Of a stretch of DNA of 64,000 nt, positions 8,212 through 16,983 are shown one piece after another. This stretch comes from Pararhodobacter zhoushanensis (GTDB lineage Bacteria > Pseudomonadota > Alphaproteobacteria > Rhodobacterales > Rhodobacteraceae), in NCBI RefSeq assembly GCF_025949695.1, contig NZ_JAPDFL010000001.1:1222001-1286000 (forward strand). The letters run 5' to 3'. A program made the translations under genes and the position numbers. Every line of letters starts with the position of its first letter. The first letter of the stretch is position 1. The notes beneath the pieces were generated by a model, which was given only the letters and a program-made list of their open reading frames with translations, had not been told where the DNA came from and ran no database searches.

Positions 8212-8916
8212 TCAGTTCCCGAACAGGTTGAAGGCATAGCCAAAATCAAAGCCGATCCCGCGACGGTCGGAATCATCGAGGTTGCGCAGCGACAGCTGGA
8301 CCACGGCGTTGGGCATGAAGGCCGGGAAATAGCTGACACCGATCGAGTTGTTGTCGCCATAGACCCCGGCGCTGACCGCCCATTCTTCATTGATCCCGAC
8401 GCCAAGCCCCAGAATTCCCTGCACGTCCTGCGCCATGTTCAGATCATTCGCCACGCCGACGCTGATCATGTAGGGCCGGGTTTCGCTGCCGGTGATAAAA
8501 CTGGCGACCAGCGAACCGCCGATCTCGCGCCCGGATGCGGTACCGTAAGCCCCGACACCCGACACCGTTGCGTTGACCGAGCCATAGCCGTTGGTCATGC
8601 GGAACTGCCGATGCGCCGAGAGGTTGAAATACCCCGAATCGCCGAAATCATCGTCCAGCGAGGTGATGTCGGCGCTGATCCCGAAGCCGATGGCGTTGAC
8701 CGCATCACCAAAGCCCAGGGCAATGCCGATATCGCCGTCAACGTCGATGGGCGGGTGATAAGGGCCATAGAGCCCCGAGAGCGAAACGCCGAGGATGCCG
8801 TTCGCCATGCCGAAGCCCGAGGGCAACGACGTGATGGCCGCACGGGTTTGCGCTTGGGCGAAGCCGGGGGCGATCACCAGTGCGATCGCGATGAGGGATG
8901 CTCTTGTCGCTGACAT
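8212..8916 (-). CDS. Secreted beta-rich protein, probable outer-membrane barrel
   Basis: 234 residues from the Met at 8916, with a ribosome site AAAGGA upstream. A signal peptide (MSATRASLIAIALVIAP, cleavage after AQA) precedes a mature chain of about 210 residues with alternating Gly and aromatic residues and many Asp/Asn turns. Repeated short strands are visible (GYFNLSAHRQF, PYMISVGVAND, NSIGVSYFPAF) and it ends in Phe-Gly-Asn after a YAFNLF strand, close to a barrel end signature. No enzyme motif is seen. It is the first gene of a two-gene unit with the 61-residue secreted protein. Confidence 0.65.
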   Translation of the reverse strand: MSATRASLIAIALVIAPGFAQAQTRAAITSLPSGFGMANGILGVSLSGLYGPYHPPIDVDGDIGIALGFGDAVNAIGFGISADITSLDDDFGDSGYFNLSAHRQFRMTNGYGSVNATVSGVGAYGTASGREIGGSLVASFITGSETRPYMISVGVANDLNMAQDVQGILGLGVGINEEWAVSAGVYGDNNSIGVSYFPAFMPNAVVQLSLRNLDDSDRRGIGFDFGYAFNLFGN

Positions 8917-9189
8917 GGGCTCTGTTCCTTTGGCGCATTTCACGCTCATTGCTGCGTCTGCGAGATTTGAATGTACGAGGCTTCGCATTGCAATTAACGT
9001 TCCGTCGCTTCGCGAATTAACGGCGCGTGTGCGGCTATAAATACACTCAGGCAAAATCGGCAAAATAGAGCGATACTGCGCGGGTGCGCCGGGTCGGACG
9101 ATTAGGCGGAACCGCAGTCATGAGCGGGGCAGCCGAGGTGGGATGTTGCGGGCGTCAGGATCGTCGCTGCATGCCCAAATTTAAGGTGA

Positions 9190-9933
9190 TCAGGTGCGAA
9201 ACTGGCGGATCTTTGACAAGTTCTTCATCGCAAGCGTCGAGATCCCACCCACCCGGTTGCGGCGGATCGCATGGAAATCTTCGCCCATCTTCTGGCGGAT
9301 CTTGGCCAGATTCCGGTTGCTCACGCCGCCAAGGCGCATTTTGTACAGCACCTCAGGGATATAGACCGATTTCTGCGTCGTTTGCGAAAAGTACCGCAGG
9401 ATGAAATCGTAATCCGCAGAGATGCCGAATTTAATATCGTAGGTGCCGTAGTGATCATAGACGTCGCGCCGCAGATACAGGGTCGGGTGGGCTGGCATCC
9501 AGCCGCGTTTCAGGCGCTCGCGGTGGAAGGGGCCGGTCGACCAGTGGCGGATGACGCGTGAAGTGTCAGTCTGTGACACATAGTCCAGATCGCTGAAAAC
9601 GGCCTCGACGCCGGGATCCTCGAAGGCAGCGGCGATCTGTTCCAGAACGCCGTCATGCGCCAGAAAGTCGTCGCTGTGAATGAAGCCGACCACATCGCCG
9701 GTTGCGTTGCGGATGCCCTTGTTCAGCGCATCATAGATGCCGCCGTCCGGCTCGCTTATCAGCCGCATGCGGTCATGGGCTGCGGCCTGGATCGCGGCCA
9801 GAGAGCCATCCTTCGAATTGCCTTCGACGATGACATGCTCAATGTCGCGATGGGTTTGGCGCGCGACGCTGGCAATCGCGGCGCCAACGGTCGCCTCGGC
9901 GTTATAAACGGCAGTGATGACGGAGATTTTCAA
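9190..9933 (-). CDS. Glycosyltransferase family 2
   Basis: 247 residues, GT-A fold. The N-terminus MKISVITAVYNAE and the nucleotide-binding acidic pair (HSDDFLAHD near 86-94, the DXD-like motif) are typical of the WcaA/SpsA-like family. EPDGGIYDALNKGI near 61-74 is a motif shared with colanic-acid type transferases. No membrane segment is visible, so it would act on lipid-linked glycan at the inner face of the membrane. It stands alone on the minus strand between the beta-rich protein and the IclR gene, and probably contributes a sugar to the polymer exported by the Wza/Wzc system. Donor and acceptor cannot be read. Confidence 0.85.
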   Translation of the reverse strand: MKISVITAVYNAEATVGAAIASVARQTHRDIEHVIVEGNSKDGSLAAIQAAAHDRMRLISEPDGGIYDALNKGIRNATGDVVGFIHSDDFLAHDGVLEQIAAAFEDPGVEAVFSDLDYVSQTDTSRVIRHWSTGPFHRERLKRGWMPAHPTLYLRRDVYDHYGTYDIKFGISADYDFILRYFSQTTQKSVYIPEVLYKMRLGGVSNRNLAKIRQKMGEDFHAIRRNRVGGISTLAMKNLSKIRQFRT

Positions 9934-10199
9934 AAGCGGGCCTTTTCAAGCAAAGTGCGGCCTGGTCATGCGCGATCATCCCTGCGCAAAGCGCGCAAGG
10001 CGGGCCGTGGTCCGAACGGGCACTCCATGCGAGGCACAAGCGGAACGGGTTGTGCTCATCTGGTAAAATGGGAGGCAAAAACGTGGTGGTATCCAAGCCT
10101 ATAAAAGCCGGATCGCGGTGCGATTTATACCATCCATAATGGGCGACAATTCAGGTTGCCTGCGGTGCCGGGCGCTTGGTCCGGACCCGCGAAAAGGCG

Positions 10200-10955
10200 T
10201 CAGGCCGGGTTCGCCAGCTTGTCTGAGATCGTGGCTGCCCCCTGCACGACCGCTTGTGCGACGGTCTGGGCGCCGCTCGCGTTGTGGGCCGTGTCGTGCT
10301 GCGTCAGGCACAGCGCGCCAATCGGCATGCGGCTGCCGTCGATGATCGGCGCCGAGGTGCCGTTCACCCCCGCCATCACCTCGCCACGCGAATGGGCGAA
10401 GCCCTGGCGTTTGATCTTGCGCAGGTTGGTGAGCACGGCCTCGGTGGTTTCACCAAAGCCCGAGGCGCGAAAATCGTTCAACAGGCTCTCGACCAAGGGC
10501 AGCGCCTTGCGGCGCGGCAGGGCCGCGATGATCGCCCGCGCGGTCGCGCCGTGGCTCATGCCCATCGGCTGGCCGCGCATATAGCGGACAATGGGCGCTT
10601 GCGGCGTGGTTTCATGATGAATGCAGACCATGCGGTTGCGATACCAGCGTATCAACATCGCCGTTCCCTTGAACTGGGCGGCCAGTTCCGATGCCACGGT
10701 CGTTCCCGCCAGAATAAGCGGGTCAGACATGCGCACCAGGTGGTGCAGCTCAACCACGCGCGGGCCCAGCAAATAGCGCCCCGGGGGCAGCGAGGTGACA
10801 AGACCTGCGTCGGTCAGAATTTTCAGGTAGCGATACAGCGTCGGGCGGGTGTAGCCGAGAAAATCAATCAGCTCGTCTGGCGTCCATTCGTATTTGTCGT
10901 CACTGAAGACGGACAGGATAGACAGCATGCGTTCCAAACTATTGGTGTCGCTCAT
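10200..10955 (-). CDS. IclR-family transcriptional regulator
   Basis: 251 residues: an N-terminal winged helix (SLERMLSILSVFSD, YTRPTLYRYLKILTDAGLV) in the first 70 residues, then an IclR effector-binding domain ending with conserved elements such as GVNGTSAPIIDG and MPIGALCLTQHD. It would bind DNA as a dimer or tetramer and respond to a small organic acid or similar molecule that cannot be read from the sequence. The start at 10955 is preferred; a GTG at 10967 would add four residues. No catabolic gene is adjacent, so its target is probably elsewhere or its own promoter. An AT-rich stretch at 11035-11070 upstream may hold its promoter. Confidence 0.85.
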   Translation of the reverse strand: MSDTNSLERMLSILSVFSDDKYEWTPDELIDFLGYTRPTLYRYLKILTDAGLVTSLPPGRYLLGPRVVELHHLVRMSDPLILAGTTVASELAAQFKGTAMLIRWYRNRMVCIHHETTPQAPIVRYMRGQPMGMSHGATARAIIAALPRRKALPLVESLLNDFRASGFGETTEAVLTNLRKIKRQGFAHSRGEVMAGVNGTSAPIIDGSRMPIGALCLTQHDTAHNASGAQTVAQAVVQGAATISDKLANPA

Positions 10956-11244
10956 AATACTGAACACTCCGCTTAAACATGCGGGAACTAGCTAAGCTCC
11001 TGACCGGCCATTGCCACAGTTGATCATGGTTTTAGTCGGGAAATATAGGTATATTTTATATCTTTTTTACCGCGATGCAGTTCACGCATCGCCAAGTGTC
11101 GCTATCGCAGGCTGAGCCAGCCTTTGGGCGGAGGTTGCGGCGTTGCAAGCTCTGCGCAAACCCCGGCAGACCCGCGCGCAGTGTTTCCTTTCTGGCCGGT
11201 GGCGCGGTACAGATCAAAGCAACAACGAGCGTTGCGGGGCGGCG

Positions 11245-11967
11245 ATGAACGAGCAGACATCTTCAGGACAGACCAGCCGCGCGCCGGCTATTGATCTTGC
11301 GCGGGGCATCGCGCTGATCGGCATGGCGGTGTTCCATTTCACCTTTGATCTGGAGTTTTTCCACCGGATCGAGCCGGGCACGATCACCAGCCTGCCGTGG
11401 ATCGTGTTCGCGCGCACCGTGGCCGGCAGCTTCGTGTTTCTGGCCGGGGTCTCGCTGGTGCTGGCCGCGCAGGGCGGGATGCGCTGGCCGTCCTTCTGGC
11501 GCTCGACCGCCGTGGTGGCGGTGGCGGCGCTGGGGGTAAGTGTGGCGACGTGGTTCGCGATCCGTCCGGCGTTCGTGTTCTTTGGCATCCTGCACATGAT
11601 CGTGGTCGGGCGGCTGCTGGGGCTGGCGTTCCTGCGGGTGCCGCCCGTGCTGACGGCACTCATCGGCGTGGCGGTCTGGGCGCTGCCGTATCTGGTGCAG
11701 TCGCCGGTATTCGATACGCGCTGGCTGGCGTGGATCGGCTTTGCCGAGGTCCAGCCGTTCAGCATGGATCTGGAGCCGGTCTTCCCGTGGTTCGGACCGT
11801 TCCTGCTGGGCATGGCCGCCGCCGGTCTGGCGCAGGGCTGGCTGCGGGGCGGGGTGCTGGTGAATCCGATTTTGCGCGGGCTGGCGTGGGCCGGGCGGCA
11901 TAGCCTCGCGATCTACCTTATCCACCAGCCGGTGCTTTTGGGCACGCTATGGCTGTTCTTCGGCTGA
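11245..11967 (+). CDS. DUF1624-type heparan-alpha-glucosaminide N-acetyltransferase-like membrane protein
   Basis: 240 residues with about seven hydrophobic segments. The N-terminus has the family hallmark APAIDLARGIALIGMAVFHFTFDLEFF, seen in pieces as IDLARGIALIGM and VFHFTFDLEFF, and the C-terminus ends with GRHSLAIYLIHQPVLL, also typical of this acyltransferase-like family. The role in bacteria is unknown; transfer of an acyl group across the membrane is an inference from the family. The start at 11245 is the first Met before the conserved region. Its last 21 bases overlap the 3' end of the convergent modC. Confidence 0.78.
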   Translation: MNEQTSSGQTSRAPAIDLARGIALIGMAVFHFTFDLEFFHRIEPGTITSLPWIVFARTVAGSFVFLAGVSLVLAAQGGMRWPSFWRSTAVVAVAALGVSVATWFAIRPAFVFFGILHMIVVGRLLGLAFLRVPPVLTALIGVAVWALPYLVQSPVFDTRWLAWIGFAEVQPFSMDLEPVFPWFGPFLLGMAAAGLAQGWLRGGVLVNPILRGLAWAGRHSLAIYLIHQPVLLGTLWLFFG

Positions 11968-13047
11968 GCGCGGCGCGCCGATGTTTTCGGGCGCGACGGC
12001 GACGGTCTTGATCACCGCGTGACAGCGGACACCGGGGGCAAGCCCCAGCGCGGTGGCCGAGCGCCCGGTGATCCGCGCCAGCAGACGACCGGCGGGCGTA
12101 TCCAGCGAGACCATCGCGCCGGGACCGTCGCCCGCGCGAACCTCGACCACCACAGCGGGCAGGATGTTGAGCGCGGAGAGACCTTCGGGCCGGGCGCGCG
12201 ACAGGATCACGTCATGCGCGGCAATCCGCAGGCGCAGGGTGCTGCCGGGGGATTGCGCGACATGGGGCAGGAAGAGGGCGTGGCCGCCCGCGTCCAGCTC
12301 GCTCAACCCGTCATCGTGGTGGTGCTTCACTGTCGCCAGCAGCAGCGCCCCCGCCTCCCGCGCGCCCAAAGGGGTCACCGAGGGGTCGCCCAACACCTCG
12401 GCAGCGGGGCCTTGGCGGATCACGCGGCCTTGGTCCAGCACCACGACGGTCGTCGCCAACCGCGCCACTTCAGCCGCCGAATGGCTGACGTAGAGGATCG
12501 GCACCTCGCCGCGCAGGCGCTCGAAATAGGGCAGGATCTCGGCCTTGCGGGCTTCGTCCAGCGCGGCGAGCGGTTCATCGGCAAGGATCAGACCCGGCGC
12601 GGCCAGCAGCGCCCGGCCAATGGCGACACGCTGCTTTTCACCCCCCGACAGCGCGGCGGGGCGGCGGTCGAGCAGGGGGCCGATGCCCAGCATTTCGACG
12701 ACGCGGGACAGGTCGGCGCGAGGGGCCGAGCGGGGGGCGAACCAGCGGCCATAAGCCAGGTTCTGGCGGACGCTCAGGTGCGGGAACAGGCGGGCTTCCT
12801 GAAACACATAGCCCAGACGGCGTTTGTGCGGCGGCAGGAAAAGGCCGCGCGCACTGTCAAACAGCACATGATCCTCCACGGCAATCCGCCCGGCCTGCGG
12901 GCGCAGCAGACCGGCGACGGCGTTGATCAGCGTGGTCTTGCCCGAGCCGGAGCGGCCAAAGAGCACGGTGATCCCGGGCGGAGCCTCAAACGCGACATCC
13001 AGCGTGAAGGCGCCCTGGGTATGGGTGATCTGCACCGAAACGCTCAT
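11947..13047 (-). CDS. modC: Molybdate ABC transporter ATP-binding protein ModC
   Basis: ATPase of the molybdate importer, 366 residues. Walker A GRSGSGKTT is near residues 32-40, the signature LSGGEKQRVAIGRALL near 134-149 and Walker B LILADEP just after it; the H-loop VSHSAAEV follows. A C-terminal Mop/TOBE domain (about 290-350, with LSALNILPAVV and MVSLDTPAGRLLARIT) binds molybdate and supports ModC over other importers. Its start overlaps the modB stop by four bases (ATGA type), so modA-modB-modC form one transcript. Confidence 0.94.
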   Translation of the reverse strand: MSVSVQITHTQGAFTLDVAFEAPPGITVLFGRSGSGKTTLINAVAGLLRPQAGRIAVEDHVLFDSARGLFLPPHKRRLGYVFQEARLFPHLSVRQNLAYGRWFAPRSAPRADLSRVVEMLGIGPLLDRRPAALSGGEKQRVAIGRALLAAPGLILADEPLAALDEARKAEILPYFERLRGEVPILYVSHSAAEVARLATTVVVLDQGRVIRQGPAAEVLGDPSVTPLGAREAGALLLATVKHHHDDGLSELDAGGHALFLPHVAQSPGSTLRLRIAAHDVILSRARPEGLSALNILPAVVVEVRAGDGPGAMVSLDTPAGRLLARITGRSATALGLAPGVRCHAVIKTVAVAPENIGAPRSAEEQP

Positions 13048-13736
13048 GCCCCGTTCACCCGTTTCTGTACCCGCCGCGCCAGCACCTCGGACGCGATCAG
13101 CGCGCCCATGGCCAGCACGATTGACACCAGCACCAGCCGCAGGGCCGAGGCTTCACCGCCCGGCACCTGCAGAAAGGCGTAGATCGCCGAAGGCAGGGTC
13201 TGCGTCTGGCCGGGGATGTTTGAGACAAAGGTGATCGTCGCGCCGAATTCGCCCATCGCCTTGGCAAAGCCCAGCACCGCCCCGGCCAGCACACCGGGCA
13301 GGATCAGTGGCAGCGTGACGGTGAGAAACACCCACAGCTTTGACGCGCCCAGCGTGGCGGCGGCTTGTTCCAGTTTGGGATCGACCGCCTCGAACGACAG
13401 GCGGATGGCGCGGACCATCAGCGGAAAGCCCATGATCGCCGCAGCCAGCGCGGCCCCGGTCCAGCGGAAGGCAAAGACGATGCCCAAAGGTTGCAGGAAG
13501 GCACCAATCGGGCCGCGTGTGCCGAAGGTAAGCAACAGCAGGTAGCCGGTGACGACGGGGGGCAGGATCAGCGGCAGATGGATCAGCCCGTTGAGCAGGG
13601 ATTTCCCCCAGAACTCCCGCCGGGCAAGCGTATGGGCCGCAAGGATGCCGAAGGGCAGCGAGCACAGCGTCGCCCAGAGCGCCACCTTGAGCGACAGGGC
13701 GACGGCTTGCCATTCCGCAGGGCCCAGCCAGTCCAT
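13044..13736 (-). CDS. modB: Molybdate ABC transporter permease ModB
   Basis: Inner-membrane permease, 230 residues, with five to six hydrophobic segments. The EAA loop ATLGASKLWVFLTVTLPLI (about 137-155) docks the ATPase. It lies between modA and modC: the modA stop is directly adjacent (no gap) and the modC start overlaps its own stop, an arrangement normal for this operon. The start WLGPAEWQAVALSLKVALW is the usual short N-terminus of ModB. Confidence 0.93.
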   Translation of the reverse strand: MDWLGPAEWQAVALSLKVALWATLCSLPFGILAAHTLARREFWGKSLLNGLIHLPLILPPVVTGYLLLLTFGTRGPIGAFLQPLGIVFAFRWTGAALAAAIMGFPLMVRAIRLSFEAVDPKLEQAAATLGASKLWVFLTVTLPLILPGVLAGAVLGFAKAMGEFGATITFVSNIPGQTQTLPSAIYAFLQVPGGEASALRLVLVSIVLAMGALIASEVLARRVQKRVNGA

Positions 13737-14480
13737 TCAGCCCCCGGCGGTAAAGCCGTGGCGGGCGAAGATCGCCTGCGCTTGCGGCGTTTGCATCCAC
13801 GTCAGAAAGGCGGTGGCGGCTTGGGGTTGGGCGGCGTCGGTGGTGACGGCACCGGGGTAGGTGATCGGTGGGTGGCTGCCCTGAGGGAAGGTCATCACGA
13901 CGCTGACCTGCGGCTCGGCGGCGGCGTCGGTGGCGTAGACGATGCCGTAGGGGGCCTCGCCGGTGGCGACCAGCGCCAGCGCGGCGCGGACGTTGTCGGT
14001 TTGCGCCACCAGCGGCGCGACGGCGTCCCATTGCCCAAGGCTTTCCAGCGCCGCGCGGCCATAGATGCCCGCAGGGACGGCGTTGACCAGCGCCATCGCC
14101 AGCCGCCCGTCGCCCAGCAGCGCGGGCAGATCCAGCGTGTCTGGCGTTACAGGCGCGGCGCTGCCGTGGCCGATCAGCACCAGCGCGTTGCCCAAGACAT
14201 CGGCGCGGGTGGCGGGGTCGATGCGGCCTGCCTGCTCCAGCGTGTCCATCCAGTCGGTGTTGGCCGACACGAACAGATCCGCCGGTGCGCCCGCCTCGAT
14301 CTGACGGGCCAAGGCTGACGACCCGGCGAAGACCAGCGTGGCATGGTCGCCCGAGCTGGCCTCATGCACGGTGGCGGCCTCGGTCAGGGCATCGCGCAGG
14401 CTGGCGGCGGCAAAGACGGTGAAGTCGGCGGCCTGCGCCGGGGCGGCGAGCAGGGCGAGCAAAGCGAGGGCGCGCAGCAT
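13737..14480 (-). CDS. modA: Periplasmic molybdate-binding protein ModA
   Basis: 247 residues from the Met at 14480. A signal peptide MLRALALLALLAAPAQA is followed by a mature domain beginning DFTVFAAASLRDAL, the classic ModA start whose Ser contacts the oxyanion. FAGSSALARQIEAGAPADLFVSA and GEAPYGIVYATDAAAEP are further binding-fold elements, and the C-terminus FLTWMQTPQAQAIFARHGF is typical. The reading frame is open upstream to 14591 but the signal peptide sets the start. The palindrome at 14497-14518 sits just before the start codon. Confidence 0.93.
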   Translation of the reverse strand: MLRALALLALLAAPAQAADFTVFAAASLRDALTEAATVHEASSGDHATLVFAGSSALARQIEAGAPADLFVSANTDWMDTLEQAGRIDPATRADVLGNALVLIGHGSAAPVTPDTLDLPALLGDGRLAMALVNAVPAGIYGRAALESLGQWDAVAPLVAQTDNVRAALALVATGEAPYGIVYATDAAAEPQVSVVMTFPQGSHPPITYPGAVTTDAAQPQAATAFLTWMQTPQAQAIFARHGFTAGG

Positions 14481-14496
14481 GGGGGAGGCTCCGAGT

Positions 14497-14518
14497 GATA
14501 TGTTTCGCAAAACATATC
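14497..14518. promoter_or_regulatory. Palindrome in front of modA, candidate ModE operator
   Basis: Arms GATATGTTT (14497-14505) and AAACATATC (14510-14518) are perfect over nine bases with the spacer CGCA. The element ends 16 bases upstream of the modA start and lies between modE and modA, where a molybdate-responsive operator would be expected. It is not identical to the Escherichia coli or Rhodobacter capsulatus Mo-box patterns as I remember them, so the assignment to the ModE-like protein is inference. Confidence 0.55.
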
Positions 14519-14544
14519 GCAAGGGCGTGCCGGTCTGGCAAGCG

Positions 14545-14916
14545 TTATTTCTCATCGGGAATATCGCGCAGCAGTGCGCCGATCGCGGCAATGTCGTCGG
14601 CCCCGGCCTGCGCCGCGCGGTCCTCGAAGCTGCGGTAATGCGCCAGCACCTGCGCGCCCGTCTCGGTCAGCTGCGCGCCGCCGCCCTGTGGACCCCCGCG
14701 CGCGCTGAGCACCAAAGGCGCGCGAAAGGCTGCGTTCATCTCTTCGACCAGCGACCACGCGCGCTTGTAACTCATCCCCATTGCCCGCCCGGCGGCCGAG
14801 ATCGACCCGAGATCGCGGATCTGCTCGAGCAGCTCGGCCTTGCCCGGCCCGAGCATGGCGTCCGCGCCAAAGACCAGACGCAGGCGCAAACGGGGAGAGG
14901 GGGAGGGCATGGGCAT
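14545..14916 (-). CDS. ModE-like winged-helix molybdate regulator, DNA-binding domain only
   Basis: 123 residues matching the N-terminal LysR-type winged helix of ModE: MLGPGKAELLEQI, then LGSISAAGRAMGMSYKRAWSLVEEMN, the helix-turn-helix, and PLVLSARGGPQGGGAQLTETG, the wing. The C-terminal Mop domains that bind molybdate in full-length ModE (about 260 residues) are missing, so it cannot sense molybdate in the usual way. It is upstream of modABC on the same strand, 64 bases before modA. The start at 14916 (or 14910) is the first Met before the conserved part; the upstream extension of the frame is GC-rich without family match. Confidence 0.8.
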   Translation of the reverse strand: MPMPSPSPRLRLRLVFGADAMLGPGKAELLEQIRDLGSISAAGRAMGMSYKRAWSLVEEMNAAFRAPLVLSARGGPQGGGAQLTETGAQVLAHYRSFEDRAAQAGADDIAAIGALLRDIPDEK

Positions 14917-15111
14917 GCCTCTAGATGCCAGCAGGGCAGGGGCGCTGGCAAGCGGGACGTTGGATTGCGCGCAAAGTGACCGCAGGACGGTTCTTGAGGG
15001 CAATCTTTGTGCAACTGGCAAAACGCCCCCCCCAATCTGCCACCGCCTTTTGTCATTGCCGCGCCGCAGCGATATGCCAACAGGCAGAACGCCCAAACTC
15101 GCGGCGCCTGG

Positions 15112-15702
15112 ATGATCATGTCCGACCGTCTGTCGATCGTTGTTGTTGAAAAAGACCGCGACCGCGCGATTCAGATCGTGGACGCGCTCAAGGTCACCGA
15201 TGATTACGACATCTTTGTCATCGCCGATGAGCGCGGGCTGGCCCGCCAGATTGCCGCGCGTGCGCCCGATATTGTGCTGATCGACATCGACAACCCGTCG
15301 CGCGATACGCTGGAAGAACTGACGCTGGCCTCAGGCCCGCTGGAACGCCCGGTGGCGATGTTCGTCGGCGGGCAGGCCGGGGGGCTGGCGGCGGCGGCGA
15401 TCGAGGCGGGGGTGTCGGCCTATGTGGTGGACGGGCTGCTGCCGGACCGGATCAAACCCGTGCTCGATACCGCCATCGCCCGGTTTCAGGTGTTCCGCCG
15501 GATGCGCACAGAGCTGGCCGAGACCCGCAAGGCGCTGGAGGAACGCAAGGTCATCGACCGCGCCAAAGGCATGTTGATGAAGGCGCGCAACCTGAGCGAA
15601 GAGCAGGCCTATGCGCTGTTGCGCAAGGCGGCGATGGATCAGGGCAAGAAGGTGGTCGAGGTGGCCGAGGCGCTGGTCACGGCGGCGAGGCTGTTGGGAT
15701 GA
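15112..15702 (+). CDS. nasT: NasT, ANTAR-domain RNA-binding antiterminator
   Basis: 196 residues. A receiver-like domain (LSIVVVEKDRDRAIQIVDAL, IVLIDIDNPSRDTLEEL) fills about 1-125, a coiled coil follows, and an ANTAR domain (ALEERKVIDRAKGMLMKARN, LSEEQAYALLRKAAM) ends the protein. NasT binds paired hexaloop hairpins in nitrate-assimilation leader RNA and prevents termination; NasS holds it when nitrate and nitrite are absent. The stop overlaps the nasS start by four bases. A matching RNA target is present at 16984-17095. The start is ATG 15112 or 15118. Confidence 0.92.
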   Translation: MIMSDRLSIVVVEKDRDRAIQIVDALKVTDDYDIFVIADERGLARQIAARAPDIVLIDIDNPSRDTLEELTLASGPLERPVAMFVGGQAGGLAAAAIEAGVSAYVVDGLLPDRIKPVLDTAIARFQVFRRMRTELAETRKALEERKVIDRAKGMLMKARNLSEEQAYALLRKAAMDQGKKVVEVAEALVTAARLLG

Positions 15703-16871
15703 AGACCGTCACGCTGTCTGCCGCCTATATCCCGCTGGTCGATGCGGCGCCGCTGATCGTGGCGCAAGAGATGGGCTTTGCCGAGGCCGAAGGCCTGACG
15801 CTGGACCTGATCCGCGCGCCGTCATGGTCATCGGTGCGCGATATGCTGGCCTTCGGGCGGGTCGACGCGGCGCATCTGCTCTCGCCGGTGCCGGTGGCCA
15901 TGGCGCTGGGCCTCGGTGGCGTGACGACGCGGTTGGCGGCGGTGTCGGTGCTGTCGGTCAATGGCGATGTCATCTGCGTCAGCACGGCGCTGGCCGACAA
16001 GCTGCGCGCCACCGGCTTTGCGTTCGACTTCGCCGATGCGACGGCGGCGGGCGCGGCGCTCAGCCGCGTCGTCACCGACACGTTGCGCATCGGTGTGCCT
16101 TTCCCGTTTTCGATGCAGGTCGAGCTGCTGATGTACTGGCTGACCGCGCTGGGCATGCCGCGCGCGCGGCTGGATGTGCGCACCATCCCGCCGCCGCTGA
16201 TGGCGCAAGCTCTGGCCGCCGGTGAGATCGACGCGTTTTGTGTCGGCGAGCCCTGGGGGTCCATCGCGGTCGAGCAGGGGTTCGGGGCGCTGCTGCTGCC
16301 CGGTTCGGCGATCTGGGCGTTCTCGCCGGAGAAGGTGCTGGCTGTGCGCGAGGACTGGGCCGAGACCGAGCCGCATCTGACCGACCGGCTGATCCGCGCC
16401 GTCTGGCGGGCGGGGCAATGGTTGAGCCGACCCGACAGCCGCATCACCGCATCCGAGATCCTGTCGCGCCGTCATTATCTGGATGTCCCCGCCGAGGTCA
16501 TCGACCGCAGCTTTGAGGGCCGCCTTGTCCTCTCGCCGCGCGGAGAGCAGCGCATGGTGCCGCAGTTTCAGGTGTTCCACGACGGCCTCGCCACCTTCCC
16601 GTGGCGCAGTCAGGCAGCGTGGATCGCGCGGCAGCTGGCGCTGCGCGCGGGTCTGAACCCGCAATCGGCCATGCATGCCGGGCGCGGGGTTTATCGCTCG
16701 GATCTTTACCGCCGCGCGGTGCGCCCGCTGGGGGCCGATCTGCCCGGCGCGTCGGAAAAGCTGGAGGGCGCGATTGCCGCCCCGGTGACACAGGCGGCGG
16801 TCGAGGGCAGCGTGCATCTGATGAAGGATCTGTTCTTCGATGGCCGCATCTTTGATCCCGGTCAGCCCTGA
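15699..16871 (+). CDS. nasS: NasS, cytoplasmic nitrate/nitrite sensor
   Basis: 390 residues of the NrtA/CmpA solute-binding fold (VTLSAAYIPLVDAAPLIVAQEMGFAEAEGL; FCVGEPWGSIAVEQG). Unlike the transport protein NrtA further on, it begins MKTVTLSAAYIPL with no signal peptide, so it stays in the cytoplasm. In the characterised systems of Azotobacter and Paracoccus, NasS binds NasT and releases it when nitrate or nitrite binds. Translation is coupled to nasT (ATGA overlap). After its stop a 282-base leader leads to nrtA. Confidence 0.92.
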   Translation: MKTVTLSAAYIPLVDAAPLIVAQEMGFAEAEGLTLDLIRAPSWSSVRDMLAFGRVDAAHLLSPVPVAMALGLGGVTTRLAAVSVLSVNGDVICVSTALADKLRATGFAFDFADATAAGAALSRVVTDTLRIGVPFPFSMQVELLMYWLTALGMPRARLDVRTIPPPLMAQALAAGEIDAFCVGEPWGSIAVEQGFGALLLPGSAIWAFSPEKVLAVREDWAETEPHLTDRLIRAVWRAGQWLSRPDSRITASEILSRRHYLDVPAEVIDRSFEGRLVLSPRGEQRMVPQFQVFHDGLATFPWRSQAAWIARQLALRAGLNPQSAMHAGRGVYRSDLYRRAVRPLGADLPGASEKLEGAIAAPVTQAAVEGSVHLMKDLFFDGRIFDPGQP

Positions 16872-16983
16872 CGCCCAAATTTCGGGCAGCGGCACCGGGC
16901 TTTTCTGCGTCGCAGCGATATTGGTGTGAGCGCAGCAAAACACGGATTGCGAATCATGCCCGCCTGAGGAAACGTTTAAGAGT

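Noticed and set aside
11072..11092. Inverted repeat GCGATGC...GCATCGC upstream of the IclR gene
   Set aside because: No T-run follows on either strand and no known operator matches; it may be an operator but nothing else supports it.
12019..13182. Long plus-strand frame of 387 codons opposite modC
   Set aside because: Shadow of modC; no ribosome site and a composition typical of antisense frames in GC-rich DNA.
15026..15033. Run of eight C upstream of nasT
   Set aside because: It lies outside coding sequence, and the nasT frame is intact from 15112, so it has no visible consequence apart from possible base-calling uncertainty.
16872..16983. Possible sigma-54 promoter before the nas leader
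   Set aside because: GGCAC-like bases occur near 16890 but the second GC element is not at the required spacing.
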